A stretch of DNA of 30,194 nucleotides. Origin: CAYMNU01 sp964391885 (GTDB lineage: Archaea > Altiarchaeota > Altiarchaeia > JAFGQM01). The stretch is from positions 1-30,194 of the forward strand of contig CAYMNU010000069.1 of the NCBI GenBank assembly GCA_964391885.1, in the 5' to 3' direction. The notes below the pieces were generated by a model, which saw only the letters and a list, made by a program, of their open reading frames with translations, was not told the origin of the DNA and did no database searches. Both the position numbers and the translations under genes were made by a program. This document shows, one piece after another, positions 16,934 through 23,940 of this stretch (within the stretch, counting starts at the first letter, position 1; each line of letters opens with the position of its first letter).

Positions 16934-19126
16934 ATGGGAAGAAGAGAACAGATGGTCGAGAAGGTCATGGGCCTTATGAAGGATAAGGAATCAATACGCA
17001 ACATGGGTATAGCTGCGCATATAGACCACGGCAAGACAACGCTATCAGATAATCTGCTTTCAGGCTGCGGCATAATCTCAGAAGAGCTTTCGGGCAAGCA
17101 GTGCTTCATGGACTACGATGAGCAGGAGCAGGCCAGGGGCATCACGATTAATGCGGCCAACGTTTCCATGGTCCACAAGTACGATAATAAGGATTACCTG
17201 GTCAACATGATTGATACTCCCGGCCACGTTGACTTCTCTGGCGACGTGACGCGTGCCATGCGTGCCGTGGACGGCGCCATAATCGTGGTATGCGCCGTAG
17301 AGGGCGTCATGCCGCAGACGAAAACGGTAATCAACCAGGCGCTGAAAGAGAAGGTAAAACCCCTCATATTTATCAATAAAGTAGACCGCATGATAAACGA
17401 GCTCAAGCTGACTCCCGAAGCCATGCAGGAGCGGTTCATGAAAATCATCAAGGAGGTCAACGCGCTCATAGTGCAGATGGCCCCCGAGGAGTTCAAGAAG
17501 GACTGGGTTTGCGACGTAATGGCAGGGAAAGTCGCGTTCGGCTCGGCATACAACAACTGGGCCACTTCAGTGCCATTCATGAAGAAAGCGGGCATTAGCT
17601 TCAAGGATATAATCGATTACTGCAACCAGGAAAATCAAAAAGAGCTGGCCAAGAAGACGCCTCTGCACGCAGTGCTTCTGGACATGGTAGTGCGCCACCT
17701 CCCCGACCCCCTGACAGCGCAGAAATACAGGGTCCCGAACATCTGGCACGGCGACGACAGCTCACCCATCGGAAAGAGCATGGCCGCATGCGATGACAAT
17801 GGAAAGCTCGCCATGATGGTAACCAAGATAATCATAGACCCGCAGGCCGGAGAGATAGCCACGGGCAGGATATTCTCAGGCTCTCTCAAAAGGGGCATGG
17901 AAGTGTACTCCAACGGCACCAAGCAGAAGATGAGGGTGCAGCAGCTTGGGGTATACATGGGACCGGACAGGATTAACGTAGACGGCACCGACTCCGGCAA
18001 CATCGCCGCCATAGTAGGGCTTAAGGACACCTTCGCCGGAGACACACTCAGCGAGGAGCTCATGACGCCGTTTGAATCCATTAAGCACTTCTCTGAGCCT
18101 GTGGTCACAAAAGCCATAGAGCCGAAGAACCCCGCCGATCTGCCAAAGCTCATTGAAGTAATGCGCTCGCTGGCAAAAGCAGACCCCACTCTCAGGGTTA
18201 CGATAGACGAAGAGACCGGCGAATACCTTATTGCAGGAATGGGAGAACTCCATCTGGAAATCGTGGAATACCGGATAAGGAACGAGAGGGGTGTCGACAT
18301 AAAATCCAGCAATCCCATAGTAGTTTACAGGGAGACTGTCACGAAGCCTTCCCCTGAAGAGCACGGCAGGTCGCCGAACAAGCACAACGATTTCTTCCTC
18401 TCAGTCGAGTCCATGCCCGATGCGCTTTTCCAGGCCATCGTGGAAGGCAAGTTCTCAGAAGGCAGGCGCAAGGACTCCAAGGATATCTGGCAGGAGCTGA
18501 ACGAGCTGGGCATGGACAAAGACCAGTCCAAGAAGGTCCGCGATATATTCCAGGGAAATATGTTTGTGGACTGCACTAAAGGTATACAGGGCCTTGACGA
18601 GGTCATGGAATTGACATTAGACTCATTCGAACAGGTCATGAAGAGAGGTCCCCTTTCACAAGAGCCCTGCACAAAAGTCATGGTTAAGCTATTGGATGTC
18701 AAGCTCCACGAGGATGCGGTACACAGGGGACCGGCGCAGATTTACCCTGCAGTCAGGAACCCCATATACAGGGGTATGCTTGAAGCGGGTCCCGGCTTGC
18801 TGGAGCCCAAGCAGAAGGTCTTCATACAGACGCCCTCTAAGTACATGGGCGACGCCTCAAGGGACATCCAGTCAAGGCGCGGCATAATCGAAGACATGCG
18901 CCAGGAGGGCGAACAGAGCTTTGTCGACGGCAAGGTGCCTGTTGCCGAGATGTTCGGCTTTGCCGGAGACATCAGGAGCGCTACAGAGGGCAATGTATTG
19001 TGGTCCACTGAAAACGCAGGCTTCGAGAACGTCCCGAAGGAGCTCCAAAACGAGCAGATAGGCAACATCAGGAAGCGCAAGGGCCTCGATCCGCGCCCGC
19101 CTTCGTCAGGCGACTATGCAGACTAA
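16934..19126 (+). CDS. fusA: Elongation factor 2 (aEF-2)
   Basis: A 730-residue translocation GTPase. G1 is AHIDHGKT (residues 28-35), G3 is DTPGHVDF, and G4 is INKVD. Domain IV carries AVHRGPAQIYP, in which the His near residue 597 is the expected diphthamide site, found only in archaea and eukaryotes. The C-terminus (NIRKRKGLDPRPPSSGDYAD) is typical. It follows rps7 by 23 bases with the same small spacer style as other genes here. Confidence 0.97.
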   Translation: MGRREQMVEKVMGLMKDKESIRNMGIAAHIDHGKTTLSDNLLSGCGIISEELSGKQCFMDYDEQEQARGITINAANVSMVHKYDNKDYLVNMIDTPGHVDFSGDVTRAMRAVDGAIIVVCAVEGVMPQTKTVINQALKEKVKPLIFINKVDRMINELKLTPEAMQERFMKIIKEVNALIVQMAPEEFKKDWVCDVMAGKVAFGSAYNNWATSVPFMKKAGISFKDIIDYCNQENQKELAKKTPLHAVLLDMVVRHLPDPLTAQKYRVPNIWHGDDSSPIGKSMAACDDNGKLAMMVTKIIIDPQAGEIATGRIFSGSLKRGMEVYSNGTKQKMRVQQLGVYMGPDRINVDGTDSGNIAAIVGLKDTFAGDTLSEELMTPFESIKHFSEPVVTKAIEPKNPADLPKLIEVMRSLAKADPTLRVTIDEETGEYLIAGMGELHLEIVEYRIRNERGVDIKSSNPIVVYRETVTKPSPEEHGRSPNKHNDFFLSVESMPDALFQAIVEGKFSEGRRKDSKDIWQELNELGMDKDQSKKVRDIFQGNMFVDCTKGIQGLDEVMELTLDSFEQVMKRGPLSQEPCTKVMVKLLDVKLHEDAVHRGPAQIYPAVRNPIYRGMLEAGPGLLEPKQKVFIQTPSKYMGDASRDIQSRRGIIEDMRQEGEQSFVDGKVPVAEMFGFAGDIRSATEGNVLWSTENAGFENVPKELQNEQIGNIRKRKGLDPRPPSSGDYAD

Positions 19127-19147
19127 TTTTTTATTGTTTTTTATCGG
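19125..19147 (+). terminator. T-rich terminator after EF-2
   Basis: Immediately after the stop codon come TTTTTTATTG and TTTTTTAT, a strong archaeal-type poly-T termination signal. The next promoter begins a few bases later. Confidence 0.5.
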
Positions 19148-19149
19148 AA

Positions 19150-19175
19150 AATTTATACTAAAAAAAATATTAGGT
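19150..19175 (+). promoter_or_regulatory. Promoter and ribosome binding site of the EF-1A gene
   Basis: AATTTATAC (19150-19158) is a TATA-like box about 30 bases before the ATG. GGTGA at 19172-19176 is a plausible Shine-Dalgarno sequence 8-12 bases before the start. This highly expressed gene can thus be transcribed separately from EF-2. Confidence 0.5.
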
Positions 19176-19183
19176 GAATAAAA

Positions 19184-20455
19184 ATGGCAGAACTACCACA
19201 CATGAACCTTGTGACTATAGGTCACGTAGATGCCGGCAAGTCAACACTGGTCGGCCGTCTTCTCTTCGAGCACGGGGAGATCGACGAGCAGGTCATCAAG
19301 AACCTGAAAGCGGAAGCAGACAAGATAGGAAAGGCGACCTTCGAATTCGCCTTCGTCATGGATTCCCTTAAGGAAGAGCGTGAGAGGGGAGTTACTATTG
19401 ACGTAGCCCACAAAAAGTTCAAGACGGGCAAGTACTATTTTACAATAATTGACGCACCGGGCCACAGGGACTTCGTAAAGAATATGATTACGGGCACCTC
19501 TCAGGCTGACGCCGCCGTACTGGTTGTGACAGCGACAGAGGGTGTCATGCCCCAGACAAAAGAGCACACCTTCCTTGCCAAGACGCTTGGCGTCAAGCAG
19601 ATGATAATCGCCATCAACAAGATGGACGCTGCAGGCTACGACGAGGCCAAGTTCAACAAGGTCAAGGAGGATGTCGTAAAACTCTTAAAGTCTGTCGGCT
19701 TTAAGCCCGACCAGATACCGATAATCGCGGTTTCAGCATACAAGGGCGACAACGTCATTAAGAAAGGCGACAACATGCCCTGGTACAGCGGACCTACTCT
19801 ACTTGACGCGCTTGACGCATTGGAGAAGCCCGCAAAGCTGGACGACAAGCCCTTAAGGCTTCCGATACAGGATGTTTACGGCATCACCGGTGCGGGAACC
19901 GTTCCTGTCGGGCGTATAGAAACAGGCACCCTCAAGCCGGGCCAAAAAGTGGTTTTCATGCCTTCCAATGTCACGGGCGAGGTGAAGTCTATCGAGATGC
20001 ACCACGAGCAGGTGCCCCAGGCAAGCAGCGGAGACAACGTAGGATTTAATGTCAGGGGCGTAGGCAAGCAGGACATAAGGAGGGGCGACGTCTGCGGAGA
20101 CCCTTCAAATCCACCGACGGTTGCAGAGGAGTTCGAGGCACAGATAATAGTCCTCAACCACCCGAGCGTCCTGGCGCCTGGATACACTCCGGTCTTCCAT
20201 TGCCACACTGCGCAGGTTGCCTGCACGGTAACGCAGATAGTGAAGAAGCTGAACCCCGCAACGGGTGCAGTGCTTCAGGAGAACCCGGACTTTATCAAGA
20301 CAGGTGACGCGGCTATCATAAAGGTCAAGCCGACCACACCCATGTGCATAGAAAAGGCAAGCGATTTCCCGCCCCTCGGCAGGTTCGCAATCCGTGACAT
20401 GGGCCAGACGGTCGCAGCCGGCATGATAATCAACGTCACGCCGAAAAAGGTTTAA
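19184..20455 (+). CDS. tuf: Elongation factor 1-alpha (aEF-1A)
   Basis: A 423-residue GTPase that delivers aminoacyl-tRNA to the ribosome. G1 is GHVDAGKST (13-21), G3 is DAPGHRDF, G4 is INKMD. Archaeal features are the longer G domain (KNLKAEADKIGKATFEFAFVMD) and the C-terminal IRDMGQTVAAGMIINVTPKK. The stop codon lies inside the 5' arm of the terminator hairpin that follows. Confidence 0.97.
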   Translation: MAELPHMNLVTIGHVDAGKSTLVGRLLFEHGEIDEQVIKNLKAEADKIGKATFEFAFVMDSLKEERERGVTIDVAHKKFKTGKYYFTIIDAPGHRDFVKNMITGTSQADAAVLVVTATEGVMPQTKEHTFLAKTLGVKQMIIAINKMDAAGYDEAKFNKVKEDVVKLLKSVGFKPDQIPIIAVSAYKGDNVIKKGDNMPWYSGPTLLDALDALEKPAKLDDKPLRLPIQDVYGITGAGTVPVGRIETGTLKPGQKVVFMPSNVTGEVKSIEMHHEQVPQASSGDNVGFNVRGVGKQDIRRGDVCGDPSNPPTVAEEFEAQIIVLNHPSVLAPGYTPVFHCHTAQVACTVTQIVKKLNPATGAVLQENPDFIKTGDAAIIKVKPTTPMCIEKASDFPPLGRFAIRDMGQTVAAGMIINVTPKKV

Positions 20456-20484
20456 GCTAAGCTTAAACCGCTTTGTTTTTTAGA
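20449..20484 (+). terminator. Hairpin plus T-run at the end of the EF-1A gene
   Basis: GGTTTAAGCT (20449-20458) and AGCTTAAACC (20460-20469) form a perfect 10-bp stem around a single base. It is followed by GCTTTGTTTTTTA. The TAA stop codon is part of the stem. It looks like an intrinsic, bacterial-style terminator, unusual in archaea, so a role in mRNA 3'-end stability is also possible. Confidence 0.6.
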
Positions 20485-20486
20485 GC

Positions 20487-20506
20487 GCCCGCGATTCATC
20501 GCGGGC
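20487..20506. repeat. Perfect GC-rich palindrome after the EF-1A gene
   Basis: GCCCGCGAT and ATCGCGGGC form a 9-bp stem around TC. It follows the first terminator by 2 bases and may back it up or insulate the rps10 promoter, whose TATA-like box TTTTTATA lies at about 20522-20529. Confidence 0.55.
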
Positions 20507-20612
20507 ATTCACTCTTACGGGTTTTTATAACTTCACATTCAAATTCCACGGGTTCACATAAGCCGCTGGCATTGGGAGTCCGTATATGCAAAAAACAAAA
20601 ATGCAATCTGCA

Positions 20613-20668
20613 CGCGAGGTTCATTAAAAATGAACCTGCGCACAAGTTCATCTTCGATGAACTTTGTG
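20613..20668 (+). repeat. Two-hairpin repeat element, copy A
   Basis: Outer strands CGCGA (20613-20617) and TTGTG (20664-20668) can pair with wobbles. Between them are hairpin 1, GGTTCATT-AAA-AATGAACC, the linker TGCGCACA, and hairpin 2, AGTTCATC-TTC-GATGAACT. Two more copies lie at 27106 and 27165 with the same linker and outer strands but changed, still complementary, stems. Copy A would be inside the rps10 leader if the TATA-like box at 20522 is used. A further small hairpin (TTTGCT-AATA-AGCAAA, 20687-20702) abuts a Shine-Dalgarno-like GAGGA before rps10. Confidence 0.75.
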
Positions 20669-20719
20669 CCAAAGGTGCAGAGACTTTTTGCTAATAAGCA
20701 AAGAGGAAGATTAACAAAA

Positions 20720-21022
20720 ATGCAGAAAGCGAAAATAAAGCTGATAGGAAGGGACAAGAACAAGCTGGACGACATCTGCCAGCAGATAATAGATATTGCT
20801 AAAAAGGCTGATGTTAACGTGTCAGGCATAATCAGGGTCCCCACCAAGAAACTCAAGCTTACTACTCTCAAGAGCCCCGACGGTGAGGGCAGGAACACCT
20901 GGGAGCACTGGGAGATGAGAATCCACAAGCGCCTTGTCATGATTGCCGCAGATGAGAAGGCCCTCAGGCGCGTCATGAGGATACAGATTCCCAAGGACGT
21001 TCACGTCGAGATTAGGCTTTAA
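20720..21022 (+). CDS. rps10: Small ribosomal subunit protein uS10
   Basis: A 100-residue S10 beginning MQKAKIKLIGRDKNKLDDIC, with IRVPTKKLKLTTLKSPDGEG and WEHWEMRIHKRLV, and ending PKDVHVEIRL. The frame is open 30 codons upstream, but that part runs through hairpin element A and is not family-like. It is the last gene of the str cluster. Its last 84 bases are duplicated at 21672-21755, so the true ancestral 3' end may be the distant copy. Confidence 0.95.
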   Translation: MQKAKIKLIGRDKNKLDDICQQIIDIAKKADVNVSGIIRVPTKKLKLTTLKSPDGEGRNTWEHWEMRIHKRLVMIAADEKALRRVMRIQIPKDVHVEIRL

Positions 21023-21051
21023 TACTCTATTTTAGATTATGAGGCTTAGCT

Positions 21052-21110
21052 TTTGCTTTAAAGCCATTCCCGGCTGCGCAGCCTTCGGGAGATATATGCC
21101 AGAAAGCAAA
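21052..21110. repeat. Inverted repeats at the left edge of the rps10 insertion
   Basis: TTTGCTTT (21052-21059) pairs with AAAGCAAA (21103-21110). Nested inside is a hairpin built on CCCGGCT-GCGC-AGCC and CGGG (about 21069-21088). The structure lies just after the rps10 stop, at the left end of the 733-base inserted segment, and may be a terminator or an end of the inserted DNA. Confidence 0.45.
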
Positions 21111-21120
21111 TCTTAGTAGC

Positions 21121-21549
21121 CTAAGGTGCTATTACGGTGACCGGCGGTGAGTATCCTCCGCCGCGCTCTCTCCAGCGCACTACCCTTTGTTTGTTTAGTA
21201 CTAGGACAGGATGATGGAGGTTTGGCCGCACTTCTTCCGCATCCTTTATTATTGGCTCCGGAGACTTATGAAAGTCACCTCCTCCCTCTCCCATACCTAG
21301 AAATTCGTGTCGTCTGAAATGAGTGAATATGATGTGGTCCCCTCTTTGATATCCGAGCCCCGATCTCCGTCCATCGTTGGTTGAAATAGTCGCAACTAAT
21401 GTTCTCGAAGCCCGAAGGCGCCCGGGTGTCTGAACATGCCTTCTAAAGTGAACATTTGCCTCACTGACAACAGGTTCTTTGGCCCAACCCGGCACTTTTG
21501 CGCCCGCTGGCTTTGACGCTGGCCTTGCACCTTTTGGTTTTCCTGGCAT
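21121..21549 (-). CDS. Hypothetical basic protein in the rps10 insertion
   Basis: A 142-residue open frame that I do not recognise. It starts MPGKPKGARPASKPAGAKVPG, a basic Pro/Lys-rich tail very similar in style to the start of the glycosyltransferase at 21822 (MPGKPKPLRAKRK). The middle is rich in Arg, His and Gly (HFRRHVQTPGRLRASRT, FTHFRRHEFLGMGEGGG). AT-rich sequence precedes the start on the minus strand. It is the only sizeable frame inside the 733-base insertion and runs against rps10. No motif gives a function, and it could be a decayed or chance frame. Confidence 0.45.
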   Translation of the reverse strand: MPGKPKGARPASKPAGAKVPGWAKEPVVSEANVHFRRHVQTPGRLRASRTLVATISTNDGRRSGLGYQRGDHIIFTHFRRHEFLGMGEGGGDFHKSPEPIIKDAEEVRPNLHHPVLVLNKQRVVRWRERGGGYSPPVTVIAP

Positions 21550-21671
21550 TTTAATATCTATAATTTTACGGCTGTAGAGCTTAAAAACTTGATTGGAAGT
21601 ATGTATCTAACCCAATCGGCCCAAAATCGCCTAAAAACCGAAAAGAATACTGCTGCTGCGGTATTATCGTT

Positions 21672-21755
21672 ATGATTGCCGCAGATGAGAAGGCCCTCAG
21701 GCGCGTCATGAGGATACAGATTCCCAAGGACGTTCACGTAGAAATAAGATTATAA
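21672..21755 (+). pseudogene. Duplicated 3' end of rps10
   Basis: Bases 21672-21739 are identical to 20939-21006 of rps10 (68 of 68). The reading frame continues to a stop with the same five residues, VEIRL, but every one of those codons differs (GTA GAA ATA AGA TTA here; GTC GAG ATT AGG CTT in rps10). To the left the sequence stops resembling rps10 within about two codons. A T-rich tract follows the stop. This is the pattern left by an element that inserts into the end of a gene and restores its coding end. Confidence 0.85.
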
Positions 21756-21793
21756 TCCTTTCGTTATTTAATTCTTTTTCCTTAGCCTCAGCC

Positions 21794-21803
21794 CTTTTAT
21801 ATT
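21794..21803 (+). promoter_or_regulatory. TATA-like box of the GT2 gene at 21822
   Basis: CCTTTTATAT lies about 24 bases before the ATG, which would give a leaderless mRNA. From 21550 to 21671 I see only AT-rich sequence and a short inverted repeat (GATTGG 21591-21596, CCAATC 21612-21617). Confidence 0.45.
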
Positions 21804-21821
21804 TTCTGCAGCTAGCTATGC

Positions 21822-22658
21822 ATGCCCGGAAAGCCTAAACCGCTTCGCGCCAAGAGGAAAAGCCACAAGTCTCTGAGCAGGTGGACAGTTGTCATCCCAG
21901 CTTACAATGAGCAGCATGGCATAGGTCAAGTTATACGCGATGTCAAATTCTGGAAGGATGCCCACCCCAACAAGCGCAATATACGTATTCTCACCGTCAA
22001 CGACGGCAGTTTTGACGCTACTCATCAGATAGCCATTGAAGAAGGGGTTGAGGTCATACACTCTGACCCTCGCGAACCCCTCAATAATCTGGGAAAAGCT
22101 GCTGCAGTGAAGGCCGGGGCGCTCCACGCCCGCGACGTCCACAAATCCGATGTTATCGTTACTCTGGACGCAGACCTTAATAAGATTGAGCCTAGGAGCA
22201 TCGACGACCTTATGAAGCCCGTACTTGATGAAGGCTATCACATGTCCATAGGCCGCACCGGTGAGGGCTGGCAGTTTTCAGTGCCTGAGAGCGGAAACCG
22301 GGCAATACGCCTTTCGGCACTTGAGCCATGGCTGCGAGGCCATCCCAAATGGAAACCTGTGCAGGGATACGGCCTCGAAAGGGGCCTAAATGCACTCATA
22401 CCCGAATCAAGGCAGAAGTTTATAACCGGTGAGCTATTTCGCGCCGGAAAGGCCTTCAGAAGGGGCGAAAGGCAGAACGCGGAGGTGGTGTCGACAGTAT
22501 TAGGCATCGAGGAGCGCAGGCATCCGGTCTACATGGCTCGAAAGCTGCGATCCGAAGGAAAGCATAAGGAAGCCCGTAATTATGTGGCTAACTGGCACGC
22601 CAAGAGAGGCGAAAGCGCGGCTTTCATGAAAGTCAGGGAAAAGAAGAGCAGACAATGA
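21822..22658 (+). CDS. GT2-family glycosyltransferase
   Basis: A 278-residue GT-A-fold glycosyltransferase with a basic N-terminal tail (MPGKPKPLRAKRK). Motifs in order are WTVVIPAYNEQ (about 21-31), the nucleotide-binding LTVNDGSFD (about 58-66), and the DxD-like TLDADL (about 114-119) for metal and sugar-nucleotide binding. Then comes YGLERGLNALIPE, similar in place to the catalytic ED segment. No membrane helices are visible, so it probably acts in the cytoplasm or peripherally. Donor and acceptor are unknown. It is a paralogue of the gene at 25993, with the same order of motifs (ALxPWLxGHxxW). The arginine- and lysine-rich C-terminal third differs. Confidence 0.85.
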   Translation: MPGKPKPLRAKRKSHKSLSRWTVVIPAYNEQHGIGQVIRDVKFWKDAHPNKRNIRILTVNDGSFDATHQIAIEEGVEVIHSDPREPLNNLGKAAAVKAGALHARDVHKSDVIVTLDADLNKIEPRSIDDLMKPVLDEGYHMSIGRTGEGWQFSVPESGNRAIRLSALEPWLRGHPKWKPVQGYGLERGLNALIPESRQKFITGELFRAGKAFRRGERQNAEVVSTVLGIEERRHPVYMARKLRSEGKHKEARNYVANWHAKRGESAAFMKVREKKSRQ

Positions 22659-22695
22659 GATTTTTTTAACTTTCAATACAATATATGGCCATAAA

Positions 22696-23478
22696 ATGCC
22701 AAAACTAAAGCCTAAGACAAGGCTAACTCCTGGAAAGGCGGCTGCCGAGGCATTCAAGCGCACCTTTGTTTATCCCGGGGTGCGGCATCCTACCAGAGGT
22801 TACACCCTAGTGCACGACAGGGGTCATCCGAATGCATCGATATTTCGCAGCCCAATCAATTTTGCCGACATGCAGCTTTCAAAAGGGGGCGGAGCTAAGG
22901 GCGATGGTACATATATGCAGCGTGTTGCGTCTGACGGGAAGCGTATAATAGCACCCCACATGGCAACAAAATCCCGCCTGCAGGATCTAAAGGGACAGAA
23001 AGTCTCCATCAGCACTTTGATAGACCATCGCGCACTCCACCCATTCGACGCGCATTTTGGCCTCGCCGATGCATTGTCAAGGGCGAGGTTCGATGCAAGC
23101 GTAGTGGCGGCATCACCCAAAGCCGGCGGCAACAAGCGCTACATGGTTCTAAGCCAAGGCCATTATTTAGATCTTCTCGAGGGCACCGCGACACGCGCAG
23201 AGAGCGTAACCAGTCGCTTCAATATAAAGCCTATTGAAGGCCTTCCGCTGAGAAAATTATCAGACCACCAGCAGCCAATCGACTATGCGGCGCTCCCCCG
23301 GAGACGAGTCCCCGAACAGGCTTCGGAACGCCGCCCTCAAATGTCAGAGATTGAGACACTTCGGGCAAGAAAAGCAGCTATGGTAGAACGAGCTGAGAGA
23401 ACGGGCATCCTACCTGGGGGTGAGCAGCTGGAGCGAATAAATTCCCGCATACGGCAGCTTGAGGGGGATGGCCTCTAA
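22696..23478 (+). CDS. Hypothetical protein, 260 residues
   Basis: Not recognised. It begins with a basic tail (MPKLKPKTRLTPGKAAAEAF) like its neighbours. The middle (DGTYMQRVASDGKRIIAPHM, VSISTLIDHRALHPFDAHFGLADALS, KRYMVLSQGHYLDLLEG) looks like a compact globular domain with several His and Asp residues. The C-terminal 50 residues (MSEIETLRARKAAMVERAE..INSRIRQLEGDGL) should form a short coiled coil. No signal peptide or membrane helix is visible. It lies 37 bases after the glycosyltransferase on the same strand, with a T-run between, so co-transcription is uncertain. It may be a lineage-specific gene. Confidence 0.65.
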   Translation: MPKLKPKTRLTPGKAAAEAFKRTFVYPGVRHPTRGYTLVHDRGHPNASIFRSPINFADMQLSKGGGAKGDGTYMQRVASDGKRIIAPHMATKSRLQDLKGQKVSISTLIDHRALHPFDAHFGLADALSRARFDASVVAASPKAGGNKRYMVLSQGHYLDLLEGTATRAESVTSRFNIKPIEGLPLRKLSDHQQPIDYAALPRRRVPEQASERRPQMSEIETLRARKAAMVERAERTGILPGGEQLERINSRIRQLEGDGL

Positions 23479-23501
23479 GCTCTATCCCTATACTTCCCTG
23501 G

Positions 23502-23509
23502 TTTTATAT
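23502..23509 (+). promoter_or_regulatory. TATA-like box before the gene at 23530
   Basis: TTTTATAT is centred about 25 bases before the ATG, ideal for a leaderless archaeal mRNA, and supports that start codon. Confidence 0.55.
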
Positions 23510-23529
23510 TTCCATCCCGCAAACTAACC

Positions 23530-23940
23530 ATGTACAAAGGATTAATCCTATTGGCATCTGCGCTGATTCTTTCCCTAGCCATGCTCTACCTTATATCCAC
23601 CGGCCCCGCGACTCAGTTTGACAATCGCACAGCCCCGAGCCTTATTTCCTCTGAGCTGCCAATGGATTGCGGCTATGATAACGATTGCCTCATACAAGCG
23701 GTTTCAGAATGCGCCCCTGCGACTTTCCTGCTTCCCCACCCTCAGGATGAATCCGTAATCCTTGAAGGTGAGCTCGTAGGGCATGCATTGGGAAAGTGCC
23801 AAATAATCCTGGAAGACAAATCAGGCAAATCCATGGTATGCTACCTGGACAAGACCCTGCCTGCGGAGGCATCTATGGAATCCCTCAGGGAGATGTGCTC
23901 AGGGGAGCTTCTGGATGAGCTCCTTTCCATTAAAGCCTAA
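23530..23940 (+). CDS. Small membrane-anchored or secreted protein
   Basis: A 136-residue protein. Residues 1-24 (MYKGLILLASALILSLAMLYL) form a signal anchor or signal peptide. The rest is outside the membrane by this reading and has six cysteines (CGYDNDC, EC, KC, VC, MC) that could make disulfides. The rest of the domain (VILEGELVGHALGKCQIILEDKSGKSMVCYLD) looks beta-rich. I do not recognise a family. It ends tail to tail with the RuBisCO gene, overlapping it by 4 bases. Confidence 0.7.
   Translation: MYKGLILLASALILSLAMLYLISTGPATQFDNRTAPSLISSELPMDCGYDNDCLIQAVSECAPATFLLPHPQDESVILEGELVGHALGKCQIILEDKSGKSMVCYLDKTLPAEASMESLREMCSGELLDELLSIKA

Noticed and set aside
20473..20694. A 73-codon frame between the EF-1A gene and rps10
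   Set aside because: It runs through the terminator palindrome, the rps10 promoter and hairpin element A; no coding signal.
20630..20719. Longer rps10 starting 30 codons upstream
   Set aside because: The extra part translates hairpin element A and is absent from the S10 family; the ATG at 20720 gives the normal 100 residues.
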